Source: Tenacibaculum sp. 190130A14a
Lineage (GTDB): Bacteria; Bacteroidota; Bacteroidia; Flavobacteriales; Flavobacteriaceae
Reading direction: 5' to 3'
Assembly: GCF_964048965.1 (NCBI RefSeq)
Contig: NZ_OZ040189.1
Span: forward strand, 3,352,501-3,416,500
DNA length: 64,000 nucleotides
The notes beneath the pieces were generated by a model. It worked only from the letters and a program-made list of their open reading frames with translations, ran no database searches and was not told the DNA's origin. This document shows positions 49,059 through 57,478 of this stretch, piece by piece. Every line of letters starts with the position of its first letter. The first letter of the stretch is position 1. A program made the position numbers and the translations under genes.

Positions 49059-51947
49059 CTACTTACTAATTATCCCTTTAAAACAAACTTCGCAACCATT
49101 TTCTGTTTTGAAGCTTAAATCTCCATTTATTGACTTTACCCTTTCTTTCATATTTTGCAAACCATTCTTCCTTCCTGAATTGTCCAAGTTAAATCCAACT
49201 CCATCATCTTTAAGTGTAATCTCTAAAACATCCTCCTTCAAAAACACGGTAAACAGTACTTCCGTCGCTTTACTATGTTTTAAGACATTTGTCATTGCCT
49301 CTTTAAAAACTAATACTAGTTGTTTATTCCAATAATGTGGCAATACTACATCAGATTTTGCGACATTATTAATACTTTTAAAATTGATATTAGCATACTC
49401 AAACAGTTTTTCTCCAAAATCATTTAAATACATTTGAACCTCAATCAATTTATTGTTGTTATAGTCTAAAGACCAAACAAAATCTCGCATCCCTGCATAC
49501 AAGAAGTTAGCATCCTTATGTATCTGATTTAGATTAGGGTATAATTCATGTTCTTTTGTCGTCTTTTTTATTGATAAATTAGATAACATTGATATACTTG
49601 CAAGTTTATTCCCTAAATCATCATGAAAATCTCTTGCTATTTGATGTCTTACATTTTTAAGATCCTTTTGTAGCGTTTCTCTTTCTAAAAGGATTTTTTG
49701 AAATACTCTATTCTTTTTTCTTGCTCTTACCAATTGTGTATACACTAAAACCACTATCAAACTAGCGACCCCTAAAATTAATAATACATAAAACCATAAC
49801 TGCTTATACCAAGGAGCTGTAATTTTAAATTTGTATGGTTTCGTATAACTCCAATCACTTATTCCGTCTTTAAATCTAAAAACAAGCTGATAAGCATCTT
49901 GTGTTAGTTTTTTAAAATCTATTTCTTTAGCCGAAGTTTCAACCCAAGAATCATTATTCAACTTATACTGCACCCTAACAGTGCTGGGATTTGTAAAATT
50001 TATAGCAGAAATAACGAATTGAGCTTCTTTTTGAAACACTTTCAAATTGGTATTTAATACTGGAGTAAAAGCTTGGAGATTATCATATTTAAATAGTCCT
50101 TTACTTCCTGCTGCATATAAATAACTGTTATACTCCGTTATTTTTTTTATCGATGAAGATCGCTGCCCTAAGTTTTTATCTATTGTATAAAATTTCTCTT
50201 TATTGAAAACATTTAATCCTTTCTGCGTCCCAACCCAAAGAACACCATGAGTATCAACAAATAAGTCATTCACAAAATTACTTAGCAAACCATTCTTCGT
50301 TGTAAAATGTTCTATCCTTTCCTCGAAAACCCTATAAACTCCATCATTTGCTGCAACCCATAAAAACTTATCGTCAATGATAATATCATTAAACATACTA
50401 GATTCGATTCCTAGTTTTTCATTCCATAAAATCAATTCTCCTGTTGAAACATTCAACTTATAAATTCCCTGATGCGCAAACACTACATAAACCTCATCTT
50501 TATATATAACTGCTGTTTTTACATAAGCTCCCTCTACAGGATGAAACATTTCTGTTTTTAACACCTCTTCTTTATACATTATTCTAAACGAGGCTCCAGA
50601 AACCTCCACAAGTTTATCTCCAACCTTAAAACTAAACTCCAAACAATTCTTGTTCTTAATAGTGTAATCTCTAGTAACTTCTTTATAACTACCTCTAGCT
50701 CTATTGGGAGCAATTATATCTATTCGTTTGTCCTCTAGAATTTGAAAAGATTCGGTATGAAATGGGATTTTCTGGGTTTCAATCTTGTTCTCCTCATGAA
50801 TAGTGTAAATTATATTTGGCGCCATCGTAACAATTGCTCCTCCACAAACACCTACATCTCTCAAATCTGGATTAATAAAATAGTTTTTGTCATAAAAGGT
50901 ATTGTCTATATCTAATATTTGATAAACACCATCACCATAAGTCGTAACCCATAAACTTCCCTCTTTATCAAACATAAAATCAGATACAGAGCCCTTCATT
51001 AAAACTTTAGAAGATACATTGGTTAAAAAATCATTTTTAACATCATAACAATACAACTCCCGTAATCCATTCTCTTTATTTATAAAAACAAAATACACAT
51101 TGTTTTCATCAACTTGCAATTGTATAATCTTACCTTGCTTTAAGTTAATTTCTCTCTGATCAACAAGTCGTTTACCATCATAAAAAAACAATGTCGTATA
51201 TGATGACATTACAAAGTATCCGTTACTTTTTGTTAGAGCGTGAATGCGTTTATTGTTAACCTCTTTAAAATGTTCTTTTTGGCACTTGAAATTTTGATAA
51301 GAATAAACTCCATTCAACTGAGTCTTAGAAGAAGAATTTAGCTCAGAATCGAAAATAAACAGCTTTCCATCGATAAACTCTTGATTGATATCTTGGATTA
51401 CATTCGTAAAGTTATTTTTAGTTTTCAATAGTAATTCTTGATGATCAAAACCTAAATACTGTGTAATTGTTTCTCCTGTTTTTAAGTTATAAAACAACTG
51501 CTTACTACTATTGGTAATACCATAAACTAAAGTATCATTTAGTTTAAATATTTTATTCACTTTTGTGTAGTCTGTTGTTCGAGTTTCCTTTTTTACAATA
51601 CTATCATTTTTTAATACATGAATTCCTCTACCCCATGTAGCTATTAAGTATTCTTCATTAGAAACATCTTCAATGATATCTATAGCAAAACTAGATTTTA
51701 GCCCTTTTTCAGTTCCAAAGACACGAAATTCCTTTCCATCGTATTTTACCAAACCATCATCTGTTCCTATCCAAATATACCCCTTAGAATCTTGTATAAT
51801 CTGATATGTTATATCATGAGAAAGTCCATCTTCCGAGGTAAAATGCTTGTATACACTATTTTGTCCGTAAGAACTACTGACAGATATTATGAATAGTAAA
51901 ACCACTATTACATTAATATATATATGTAACCTCTTTAAAATTAACAT
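49059..51947 (-). CDS. Beta-propeller/Y_Y_Y sensor histidine kinase (HisKA_3 type)
   Basis: 962 residues from ATG 51947, chosen because a signal sequence follows (LKRLHIYINVIVVLLFIISVSSSYGQ); the frame stays open to 52073 but that extension overlaps the divergent gene and promoter. A periplasmic beta-propeller of Reg_prop-like repeats follows (DSKGYIWIGTDDGLVKYDG, DKEGSLWVTTYGDGVYQI, DTHGVLWVGTQKGLNVF). Next come a Y_Y_Y-like Ig domain, a membrane segment near 705-725, and a HisKA_3 domain with His775 in RDFHDDLGNKLAS. A HATPase domain closes it (DDGVGFN). It resembles hybrid two-component sensors but lacks the fused receiver, which is encoded by the next gene. Confidence 0.93.
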   Translation of the reverse strand: MLILKRLHIYINVIVVLLFIISVSSSYGQNSVYKHFTSEDGLSHDITYQIIQDSKGYIWIGTDDGLVKYDGKEFRVFGTEKGLKSSFAIDIIEDVSNEEYLIATWGRGIHVLKNDSIVKKETRTTDYTKVNKIFKLNDTLVYGITNSSKQLFYNLKTGETITQYLGFDHQELLLKTKNNFTNVIQDINQEFIDGKLFIFDSELNSSSKTQLNGVYSYQNFKCQKEHFKEVNNKRIHALTKSNGYFVMSSYTTLFFYDGKRLVDQREINLKQGKIIQLQVDENNVYFVFINKENGLRELYCYDVKNDFLTNVSSKVLMKGSVSDFMFDKEGSLWVTTYGDGVYQILDIDNTFYDKNYFINPDLRDVGVCGGAIVTMAPNIIYTIHEENKIETQKIPFHTESFQILEDKRIDIIAPNRARGSYKEVTRDYTIKNKNCLEFSFKVGDKLVEVSGASFRIMYKEEVLKTEMFHPVEGAYVKTAVIYKDEVYVVFAHQGIYKLNVSTGELILWNEKLGIESSMFNDIIIDDKFLWVAANDGVYRVFEERIEHFTTKNGLLSNFVNDLFVDTHGVLWVGTQKGLNVFNKEKFYTIDKNLGQRSSSIKKITEYNSYLYAAGSKGLFKYDNLQAFTPVLNTNLKVFQKEAQFVISAINFTNPSTVRVQYKLNNDSWVETSAKEIDFKKLTQDAYQLVFRFKDGISDWSYTKPYKFKITAPWYKQLWFYVLLILGVASLIVVLVYTQLVRARKKNRVFQKILLERETLQKDLKNVRHQIARDFHDDLGNKLASISMLSNLSIKKTTKEHELYPNLNQIHKDANFLYAGMRDFVWSLDYNNNKLIEVQMYLNDFGEKLFEYANINFKSINNVAKSDVVLPHYWNKQLVLVFKEAMTNVLKHSKATEVLFTVFLKEDVLEITLKDDGVGFNLDNSGRKNGLQNMKERVKSINGDLSFKTENGCEVCFKGIISK

Positions 51948-51959
51948 CAAACAAAACCA

Positions 51960-51967
51960 CAAATATC
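51960..51967 (-). promoter_or_regulatory. Candidate -7 box of the kinase/regulator operon
   Basis: Leftward GATATTTG, one mismatch from TAnnTTTG, 21 bases from the edge of the 17-bp palindrome at 51989-52005. It leaves a leader of under 15 bases. Confidence 0.4.
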
Positions 51968-51988
51968 TACAAATTAAAGATGAAAAAA

Positions 51989-52035
51989 TCACCTTTTTAG
52001 GGTGAATTAAATCATGAGTATTCATAATAGTTTTA
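51989..52035 (+). promoter_or_regulatory. Palindrome-controlled promoter of the lipoprotein gene
   Basis: TCACCTTTTTAGGGTGA (51989-52005), then 22 bases, then TAGTTTTA (52028-52035). The same layout with the same 22-base gap occurs at 53193-53239. No TTG sits at the -33 position, so an activator bound to the palindrome is expected. Confidence 0.65.
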
Positions 52036-52061
52036 CCCAGTAATTTTAAAAAAACAAACTT

Positions 52062-53102
52062 GTGAAAAAACATTTTACACTTTTAAGCTTAGCATTAACA
52101 CTTTTAATAATTGCTTGTGGTAAAGATGATACTGATAACATAAATAATAACAAGTTCGATAAAGTTTATGTTTTAAGCAATGAAATCATTGCCGAAGAAA
52201 GTACTTTGAGTTTATGGAACCAAAGGAAAACCACCATTGTAAGTAATGGGAATACTATTGGAGACAAAGTACTTGTAGCAAATAATGATACTTATATCTT
52301 AGGTTCTAAGTACAACCCTACAACAAAGCAAAAAGAAAGTAGAATTTGGAAAAACGGAAAAGAAACAGCAATACCAAAAGACCTATATATTTTTGATTTT
52401 CTAGTTATAAATAATGACATATACATTGTAGGAAAAGAAGTTTCTAACACCTTAGGATTTAAGTCCAAACTAGTTTTGTTTAAAAACAATCAACCAACCT
52501 ACCTAACTGATGGAAACTCCGAGCTCTCCTCTTCCTTTAGAGTCTTTATTGAAAATTCCAATGTTTACGTACTCGGCGCTTTAAATGAAGGAAACAAAAA
52601 CCTGTTAAAGTTATGGAAAAACAATGAACCTCATAATATTACTGATGGCACTAAAAATATACTCCCGATAGATTTTTTCGTAAAAAACAATACAACATAC
52701 ATTCTTGCTAGTGAATATAACGGAGCTAGTTACACTCCTAAATTGTGGATTAATGATGAAAGTAAAAAAGTGGTAAGTAATGAAGATTTTGCTCCAATTA
52801 AAGTATTCGTTGAAAATGAGACATTATACATTGCAGGGCACTCGAAGTCAAATGTAGTTTCTAAAAGTTCAATAGGTATTCCTGGACCTCAGGTACTAGT
52901 GAACGGAAAGGTTATTAGTATTGGCAACAACAAAGATGCTGGTATCACTTCTTTATTTGTTAAAAACTCAAAAATATATGTTAGTCTAATAGAGCCAAAC
53001 TCAAATAAAGTTATGGTCTCTAAACTATGGGCTGATGGAGAAGTTATAGATATATCTAATGGAACAACGCATACATTTTCTCGAAGTGTATTTGTTGAAT
53101 AA
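52062..53102 (+). CDS. Repetitive lipoprotein, beta-propeller-like
   Basis: 346 residues starting at GTG 52062, since no in-frame ATG precedes the lipoprotein signal (Cys19 in LIIACGKD). The mature part is built of about six units of ~45-50 residues. Each pairs an 'N(N)xxYIxG' strand (NNDTYILGS, NNDIYIVGK, NSNVYVLGA, NNTTYILAS, NETLYIAGH, NSKIYVSLI) with a 'LWxNxE/K' strand (RIWKNGKE, LWKNNEPH, LWINDESK, LWADGEV), consistent with a propeller fold. Function is unknown. It diverges from the sensor kinase operon across a shared palindrome, so it is probably that system's target or an accessory sensor. Confidence 0.75.
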   Translation: MKKHFTLLSLALTLLIIACGKDDTDNINNNKFDKVYVLSNEIIAEESTLSLWNQRKTTIVSNGNTIGDKVLVANNDTYILGSKYNPTTKQKESRIWKNGKETAIPKDLYIFDFLVINNDIYIVGKEVSNTLGFKSKLVLFKNNQPTYLTDGNSELSSSFRVFIENSNVYVLGALNEGNKNLLKLWKNNEPHNITDGTKNILPIDFFVKNNTTYILASEYNGASYTPKLWINDESKKVVSNEDFAPIKVFVENETLYIAGHSKSNVVSKSSIGIPGPQVLVNGKVISIGNNKDAGITSLFVKNSKIYVSLIEPNSNKVMVSKLWADGEVIDISNGTTHTFSRSVFVE

Positions 53103-53153
53103 AAATTAGTTTTAGATTCAGTAGTACTTCATAATTAGTAAGTATTTAACCCC

Positions 53154-53188
53154 AAAGCTCATTTACTAAAATGGGCTTTTCCTTTTAA
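53154..53188 (+). terminator. Terminator of the lipoprotein gene
   Basis: AAAGCTCATTT/AAATGGGCTTT, 11-bp stem with one G-T wobble, 4-base loop, then TTCCTTTT. Confidence 0.75.
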
Positions 53189-53192
53189 AAAA

Positions 53193-53239
53193 TCACCCTT
53201 TTGGGGTGAACTACAATCTACTCACTTAAAATATTTTTA
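53193..53239 (+). promoter_or_regulatory. Palindrome-controlled promoter of the Spo0M-like operon
   Basis: TCACCCTTTTGGGGTGA (53193-53209), 22 bases, TATTTTTA (53232-53239). It differs from the palindrome at 51989 at two of 17 positions, both C/T or G/A transitions that keep the dyad paired. Flanking TTTTACC after the box is also shared. Confidence 0.65.
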
Positions 53240-53269
53240 CCTCCAAATAAAAAACAAAAATAAAATTAC

Positions 53270-53740
53270 ATGAAACTATTACAAATCATTAAAGACAAAC
53301 TCGGTATTGGAGGAGTTAAGGTCAAACTACGAGTACCTGGACAGGTAGATCAACAAACAGGAAGTGTTAGAGGAACTGTTCATTTAACATCTAAAAGTGA
53401 CCAGGAAATTACCAATATGCGTTTTGTATTTATAGAAGAGTTCTCTAAAGGAAGAGGAGATAACCAAACTGTAAGAAATTTTGAACTTGGAGAATCATTT
53501 CATCACGATAGCTTTTCAATAAAAGCAGGGGAAAACAAATCTTTTGATTTTACACTTCCCTTTCAACTTTTAAAATCAAATGCAGATAGTTTAAAGGAAA
53601 AAGGTGGTACGCTTGGTAAAGTAGGAAGTTTTGTAAAGTTCGCCAACAACGAAAAATCAGCTTATTTTATTAAGGCTGAAGTTGATGTAAAAAGTGCAGC
53701 ACTAGACCCTTCAGATAAAAAAGAAGTAAAATTAGTTTAA
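53270..53740 (+). CDS. Spo0M/arrestin-like protein
   Basis: 156 residues with no signal peptide. VKVKLRVPGQVDQQTGSVRGTVHLTSKSDQEITNMRFVFIEEF followed by the FELGESFHHDSFSIKAGENKSFDFTLPF segment resembles Spo0M-type arrestin-fold domains (the 'K-x-R-V-P' and 'AGE-x6-F-x-LP-F' pattern). In Bacillus Spo0M affects sporulation control; here, in a non-sporulating lineage, the role is unknown. It is 6 bases upstream of the reading frame of a secreted protein and lies behind a palindrome-controlled promoter. Confidence 0.65.
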   Translation: MKLLQIIKDKLGIGGVKVKLRVPGQVDQQTGSVRGTVHLTSKSDQEITNMRFVFIEEFSKGRGDNQTVRNFELGESFHHDSFSIKAGENKSFDFTLPFQLLKSNADSLKEKGGTLGKVGSFVKFANNEKSAYFIKAEVDVKSAALDPSDKKEVKLV

Positions 53741-53761
53741 TTCACTATGCTCAGAATAAAA

Positions 53762-55096
53762 ATGAAAACTACTATTTATATAATACTATTGGTATTTACC
53801 CAACAATTAATAGCTCAAAATTTCCAAACGGGAACATATTATGCTTCTGGAGGCTCTATCAACAATATTGATATTAAACTGAGAGATGACAATACAATAA
53901 AAGCTACTTTTAACACGAATAGAGGAAGCTATAATTATACATTTACTCCTTTATCAAAAAACAAAGGAAGCTATGAATCAACCAAAGGCAACTTTGTGTT
54001 CACTCAAAAAAAAGGAGCTTTAACGCTTTTAGAGCTTGACAAAAACAATGCAATCAACTATGCTGTAGCTCTTGCTTCTTCTAAAAAAGCGCTACGTGAT
54101 GCTAAAAAGAAGTTAGGAATAAAGAGTAATATGTTTGCTCCAACTAAAAATAACACAAAAGGAAACAAAGAGTATTTTGTCAAAAATCCTACTTCTGAAT
54201 TCCATAAGAAACATGTGAATAAAATTGTATTCTTCTCTAAAAAGCCAGAAATCGGCAAAGAAGATAGTAGTAGCATTAAAAATTCATTTAACGTTGGAGA
54301 AGAAATTTGGGCTGTTGCTTACCTTCCTAGCGATTTTAATTCAAGCCGATACTATAAAAGATTAACCAATTCTTTTTACGATGCGTATGGAAAAACACAT
54401 TATTGGATTACTATAGGTGTTGATAAAAATGAAAAAGACAGATCACCAAAAGAAAATGAAATTGTAAATCAATGTACGGTAAGGTCATTATACAAAAACG
54501 ACCTAAATAAAAACTATGTTATCTTTCAACTAATTCCGGCATCAGTAGCCTCTTCTGTGATGGATAAACAAGGTAGTGTCTTCTTATTAAAACGTTTAGG
54601 AAATCGTTTAGCAAACAAAAAACATCGAATTAGAATTTCACTAACAGATGGCAAAATGAATCCAAAAGAAGAAATTATTTCTGGATATTTCACATACAAT
54701 TCAACTAAAGGAACTGAAAGTTTAACAAGTATGTCTAAAGACATTGCTAGCAAAATCTTAGATTCGAAAAAAATACCAACAGCGGTACGTAAAGATTTAA
54801 ATATTGAAAGACAAATGCTTGCACAAGTAAAACTATGGGGTTCTAAAAACAACTGGTCTGACGTAGATTTTAAACGTGCAATTATTACATTAGATTGGAC
54901 TGTTTTGAAAGATTCTTATGGAAATATTGAAGGAAAATACATTGAAGGAGATGTATTATATAAAAGTGAAGAAGGCTGTGGCTATCGAAACTTTGGTTTC
55001 ATAAAAAAATATTTAGGAGGAGGCCGTTATGATTCTTTTCTTAGACAGCATACCGTAGGAGCTACCGCTGCTTTAAGTTGTAAAAAAGTAAAATAA
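53762..55096 (+). CDS. Secreted protein of unknown function
   Basis: 444 residues from ATG 53762; an upstream ATG (53747) would put LRIK before the signal peptide and is less natural. The signal peptide ends at QQLIAQ (about 19). An N-terminal beta-rich domain (FQTGTYYASGGSINNIDIKLRDDNTIKATF, about 20-90) looks like a lipocalin/DUF-type barrel of Bacteroidota. The remainder (about 145-440) is unrecognised and contains GYRNFGFIKKYLGGGRYDSF near the end with two Cys nearby. It is co-transcribed with the Spo0M-like gene. Confidence 0.7.
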   Translation: MKTTIYIILLVFTQQLIAQNFQTGTYYASGGSINNIDIKLRDDNTIKATFNTNRGSYNYTFTPLSKNKGSYESTKGNFVFTQKKGALTLLELDKNNAINYAVALASSKKALRDAKKKLGIKSNMFAPTKNNTKGNKEYFVKNPTSEFHKKHVNKIVFFSKKPEIGKEDSSSIKNSFNVGEEIWAVAYLPSDFNSSRYYKRLTNSFYDAYGKTHYWITIGVDKNEKDRSPKENEIVNQCTVRSLYKNDLNKNYVIFQLIPASVASSVMDKQGSVFLLKRLGNRLANKKHRIRISLTDGKMNPKEEIISGYFTYNSTKGTESLTSMSKDIASKILDSKKIPTAVRKDLNIERQMLAQVKLWGSKNNWSDVDFKRAIITLDWTVLKDSYGNIEGKYIEGDVLYKSEEGCGYRNFGFIKKYLGGGRYDSFLRQHTVGATAALSCKKVK

Positions 55097-55207
55097 CCAA
55101 TCAACAATATTGAGATTAAAATGCACTTAAGTTAAAAGTTGAATTTCTTTGTGATAAGACATTATTTATAATTAAAGATATAGTGCACATGCTAAGCCTA
55201 TAGCATA

Positions 55208-55243
55208 AAAAAACTCGAAGTTTTCACTTCGAGTTTTTCTTAT
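55208..55243. terminator. Bidirectional terminator between convergent genes
   Basis: AAACTCGAAG/CTTCGAGTTT 10-bp stem, 6-base loop, A-run left and T-run right. Confidence 0.9.
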
Positions 55244-56217
55244 TTTAATCGGAATTTCATTTCTACTGGTAGATGATCGGATGCTTGTCCGAAACCATTT
55301 AATACTTTTCCACTTACATATTCAATTGAGTCTTCAGTATAAAAAATATAATCAATTCGTTCATACAAATCTTTCGTATCAAATGTATTGGCAGGATTGT
55401 TTGCTTCAAAAGCTGCATTTCCTACACCTTGCATTTTAAACATTTTTTGAATAACTGCGCTTTCATCTCTTGCTCTTGAATTAAAATCTCCTAATAATAT
55501 CGTTGGATAATCTTTCTTATAACTGTTAAACAAATTTACCACATATTCAAACTGACGCGTTCTTGTTGGTTTATCAAATGCTTCTAAATGAATATTAATA
55601 ACCACCACATCTTTTCCTTCTAATTTCACCTTAACCACTTGAACCAAACGTTCTAAATACAGTGCATCTCTATAAAAAGGGTTATCAGGAACACGTTCTA
55701 GCACAATACGTTCATAATCTTTCAATTCATATTTACTAACAATCGATTGTCCTGAAACCATTTTACCAAAATGCATACTTGGCGGCCAATACGGAAAAGG
55801 CACATAGTTTTCATCCCAATTTACACCTCTTGCCACATAGTTATAACCTAATTTAGCAATTTCATTTTCTTGATTTACTTCATATGAGCGCGATGAGTTA
55901 TAGTCTATTTCTTGAAAAGCAATGATATCAGGGTTTTCTTTTTTTATTTCTGAAACTACCTTGTTTAAATTTGAATCAAACAATTCCTTTGGTTTTGCTA
56001 CAGCCCTATTATTGGTCATTCCACTTAGGTAACCAATATTATAAGTAACAATACTATAAATGGAATCATTATCTATAGTGGAATCGTAATTGTGAGTGCT
56101 TAATTTGGCATATTCTTTTTCATTCATTGTTGGTGAAGAAGCCCAAAAGAAAAATACAAATGCCAAAGCCACTATAACCATTAATAGTTTTAAAATAATC
56201 CTCACTAGTTTCTTCAT
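55240..56217 (-). CDS. Endonuclease/exonuclease/phosphatase family protein, membrane anchored
   Basis: 325 residues. The N-terminal membrane anchor (about 8-27) has no cleavage site obvious to me. The EEP fold motifs are present: YNIGYLS near 61, ENPDIIAFQEIDYNSSRSYE near 95-115 with the catalytic Glu, LLGDFNSRARDESA near 245, and the terminal ASDHLPVEM with the catalytic Asp-His. Enzymes of this type in the envelope can be nucleases, sphingomyelinase-like or inositol-phosphatase-like; the substrate cannot be told. Confidence 0.9.
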   Translation of the reverse strand: MKKLVRIILKLLMVIVALAFVFFFWASSPTMNEKEYAKLSTHNYDSTIDNDSIYSIVTYNIGYLSGMTNNRAVAKPKELFDSNLNKVVSEIKKENPDIIAFQEIDYNSSRSYEVNQENEIAKLGYNYVARGVNWDENYVPFPYWPPSMHFGKMVSGQSIVSKYELKDYERIVLERVPDNPFYRDALYLERLVQVVKVKLEGKDVVVINIHLEAFDKPTRTRQFEYVVNLFNSYKKDYPTILLGDFNSRARDESAVIQKMFKMQGVGNAAFEANNPANTFDTKDLYERIDYIFYTEDSIEYVSGKVLNGFGQASDHLPVEMKFRLK

Positions 56218-56238
56218 AAAAATTAAAAATATGTTAAA

Positions 56239-56270
56239 TTGGTTTTCAAATTTAAACTTTTTTAGTTTTG
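56239..56270 (+). promoter_or_regulatory. Promoter of the Spy/CpxP-like gene
   Basis: TTG (56239-56241), 21-base spacer, TAGTTTTG (56263-56270), with a leader of about 28 bases to ATG 56305. Confidence 0.7.
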
Positions 56271-56304
56271 CTTAGTCATAGAAGCGTAATTTAAAATTAA
56301 AACC

Positions 56305-56754
56305 ATGAAAAAATTAGTAGCTTTATTTATTTTAATGTTTACGGTAAGTACAACATTATTAGCTCAAAAGAAACAAAAGAAAGACGATTTAAGCATAGAT
56401 CAAAAAACGGAATTAAAGTTAAAGCATATGACTTTAAAGTTTGATTTAACAGCGCAACAACAACGTCAAATTAAGCCTTTATTAGCACAAACAATTAGCG
56501 ATCACATGGCTATGAAAGAAAAAAGAAAAGCTATGAAGGCAAAAAAACAAAAACTTACTGCAGATGAGCGTTATGAAATAAAAAACAGCATGCTTGACAA
56601 GCAAATTGCTTTTAAAGCTGAAATGAAAAAGATTTTAAACGAAAAGCAGTATGAAAAGTTTGAAAAAGCGCATGCACGAAGAGGGCAAAAAATGAAAAAG
56701 CGAATTAAAAAGCATAAAAGAGAAAAGCATTCACAACAAGGTGATGAGCATTAA
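56305..56754 (+). CDS. Spy/CpxP-like periplasmic protein
   Basis: 149 residues with a signal peptide ending at LLAQ (about 21). The mature protein is all helical and strongly basic, with an LTAQQQRQIKPLL segment and a second LNEKQYEKFEKAH segment that recall the LTxxQ repeats of Spy/CpxP, then a Lys/Arg/His-rich tail. Members of that family are periplasmic stress chaperones or sensors; this assignment rests on pattern, not on clear identity. It sits next to a LytTR two-component system transcribed toward it. Confidence 0.7.
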   Translation: MKKLVALFILMFTVSTTLLAQKKQKKDDLSIDQKTELKLKHMTLKFDLTAQQQRQIKPLLAQTISDHMAMKEKRKAMKAKKQKLTADERYEIKNSMLDKQIAFKAEMKKILNEKQYEKFEKAHARRGQKMKKRIKKHKREKHSQQGDEH

Positions 56755-56765
56755 TAGAAAAAATA

Positions 56766-56797
56766 AAAAGTTCGGTTTTTAACCGAACTTTTTATTT
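56766..56797. terminator. Bidirectional terminator after the Spy/CpxP-like gene
   Basis: AAAAGTTCGGTT/AACCGAACTTTT perfect 12-bp stem with a 3-base loop. It touches the stop codon of the converging LytTR regulator gene. Confidence 0.92.
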
Positions 56798-57478
56798 TAA
56801 CCAACTATCTAAATTTATTTTATAAGTTTTTCCAATTGGAATAATATAATCGTGTATTCTAATTCTATTTCCTTCTATTTCTTTTACGTGTTTTTTTGCA
56901 ACTATAAAAGATTTATGCACTTGTACAAACAAATCTTCTTCTAATGATTCTTTAAACACCGATATCTTTTCTCTTACACTCAATTCTTCCTCTTTACAAA
57001 CTACTTTACAATAATTCCCCAAAGCTTCAACAAACAAAATATCTTTTATTTGTACCTGAATGTGCTTTTTGTTACTCCTTAAAAACAAACTATCATCTTC
57101 TACTCTTTTAACTCGCTGTATTTCTTCCTCACCTGTTTCTAATTTATTTGTAGCTTTTAAAAAACGTTCGAAACTAAAAGGTTTTAACAAATAATCTAAT
57201 ACATTTAATTCATACCCTTCCAAAGCATACTCTTTATATGCAGTAGTAACTATAACATTTGGTTTTTTAGATAGCGTTCTTAAAAAATCAAACCCTTTGA
57301 GTTTAGGCATATTGAGATCTAAAAAAATTAAATCTACTTGATTTTTAGATAAAAATTCTAAAGCTTCAATAGCATCATAGCAACTTTTTACAAACTTAAA
57401 ATTAGGCAAAAAATCACCATATCCTTTAATAATATCATGCGCTACTGGTTCGTCATCAATAATAATATACTTTATCAT
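56792..57478 (-). CDS. LytTR-family response regulator, system 1
   Basis: 228 residues. The receiver domain has Asp8/Asp9 and phosphoacceptor Asp54 in LIFLDLNMPKLKG. The LytTR DNA-binding domain (about 125-228) includes SLFLRSNKKHIQVQIKDILFVEALGNYCKVV, SVFKESLEEDLFVQVHKSFIVAKKHV and RIRIHDYIIPIGKTYK. It overlaps the end of the kinase gene by 4 bases (ATGA), giving translational coupling. LytTR proteins bind direct repeats about 21 bp apart; none was found by eye next to this operon. Confidence 0.95.
   Translation of the reverse strand: MIKYIIIDDEPVAHDIIKGYGDFLPNFKFVKSCYDAIEALEFLSKNQVDLIFLDLNMPKLKGFDFLRTLSKKPNVIVTTAYKEYALEGYELNVLDYLLKPFSFERFLKATNKLETGEEEIQRVKRVEDDSLFLRSNKKHIQVQIKDILFVEALGNYCKVVCKEEELSVREKISVFKESLEEDLFVQVHKSFIVAKKHVKEIEGNRIRIHDYIIPIGKTYKINLDSWLK

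Noticed and set aside
51948..52073. 42-codon N-terminal extension of the large sensor kinase
   Set aside because: It overlaps the divergent lipoprotein gene, its promoter and the 17-bp palindrome, and would place the signal peptide internally.
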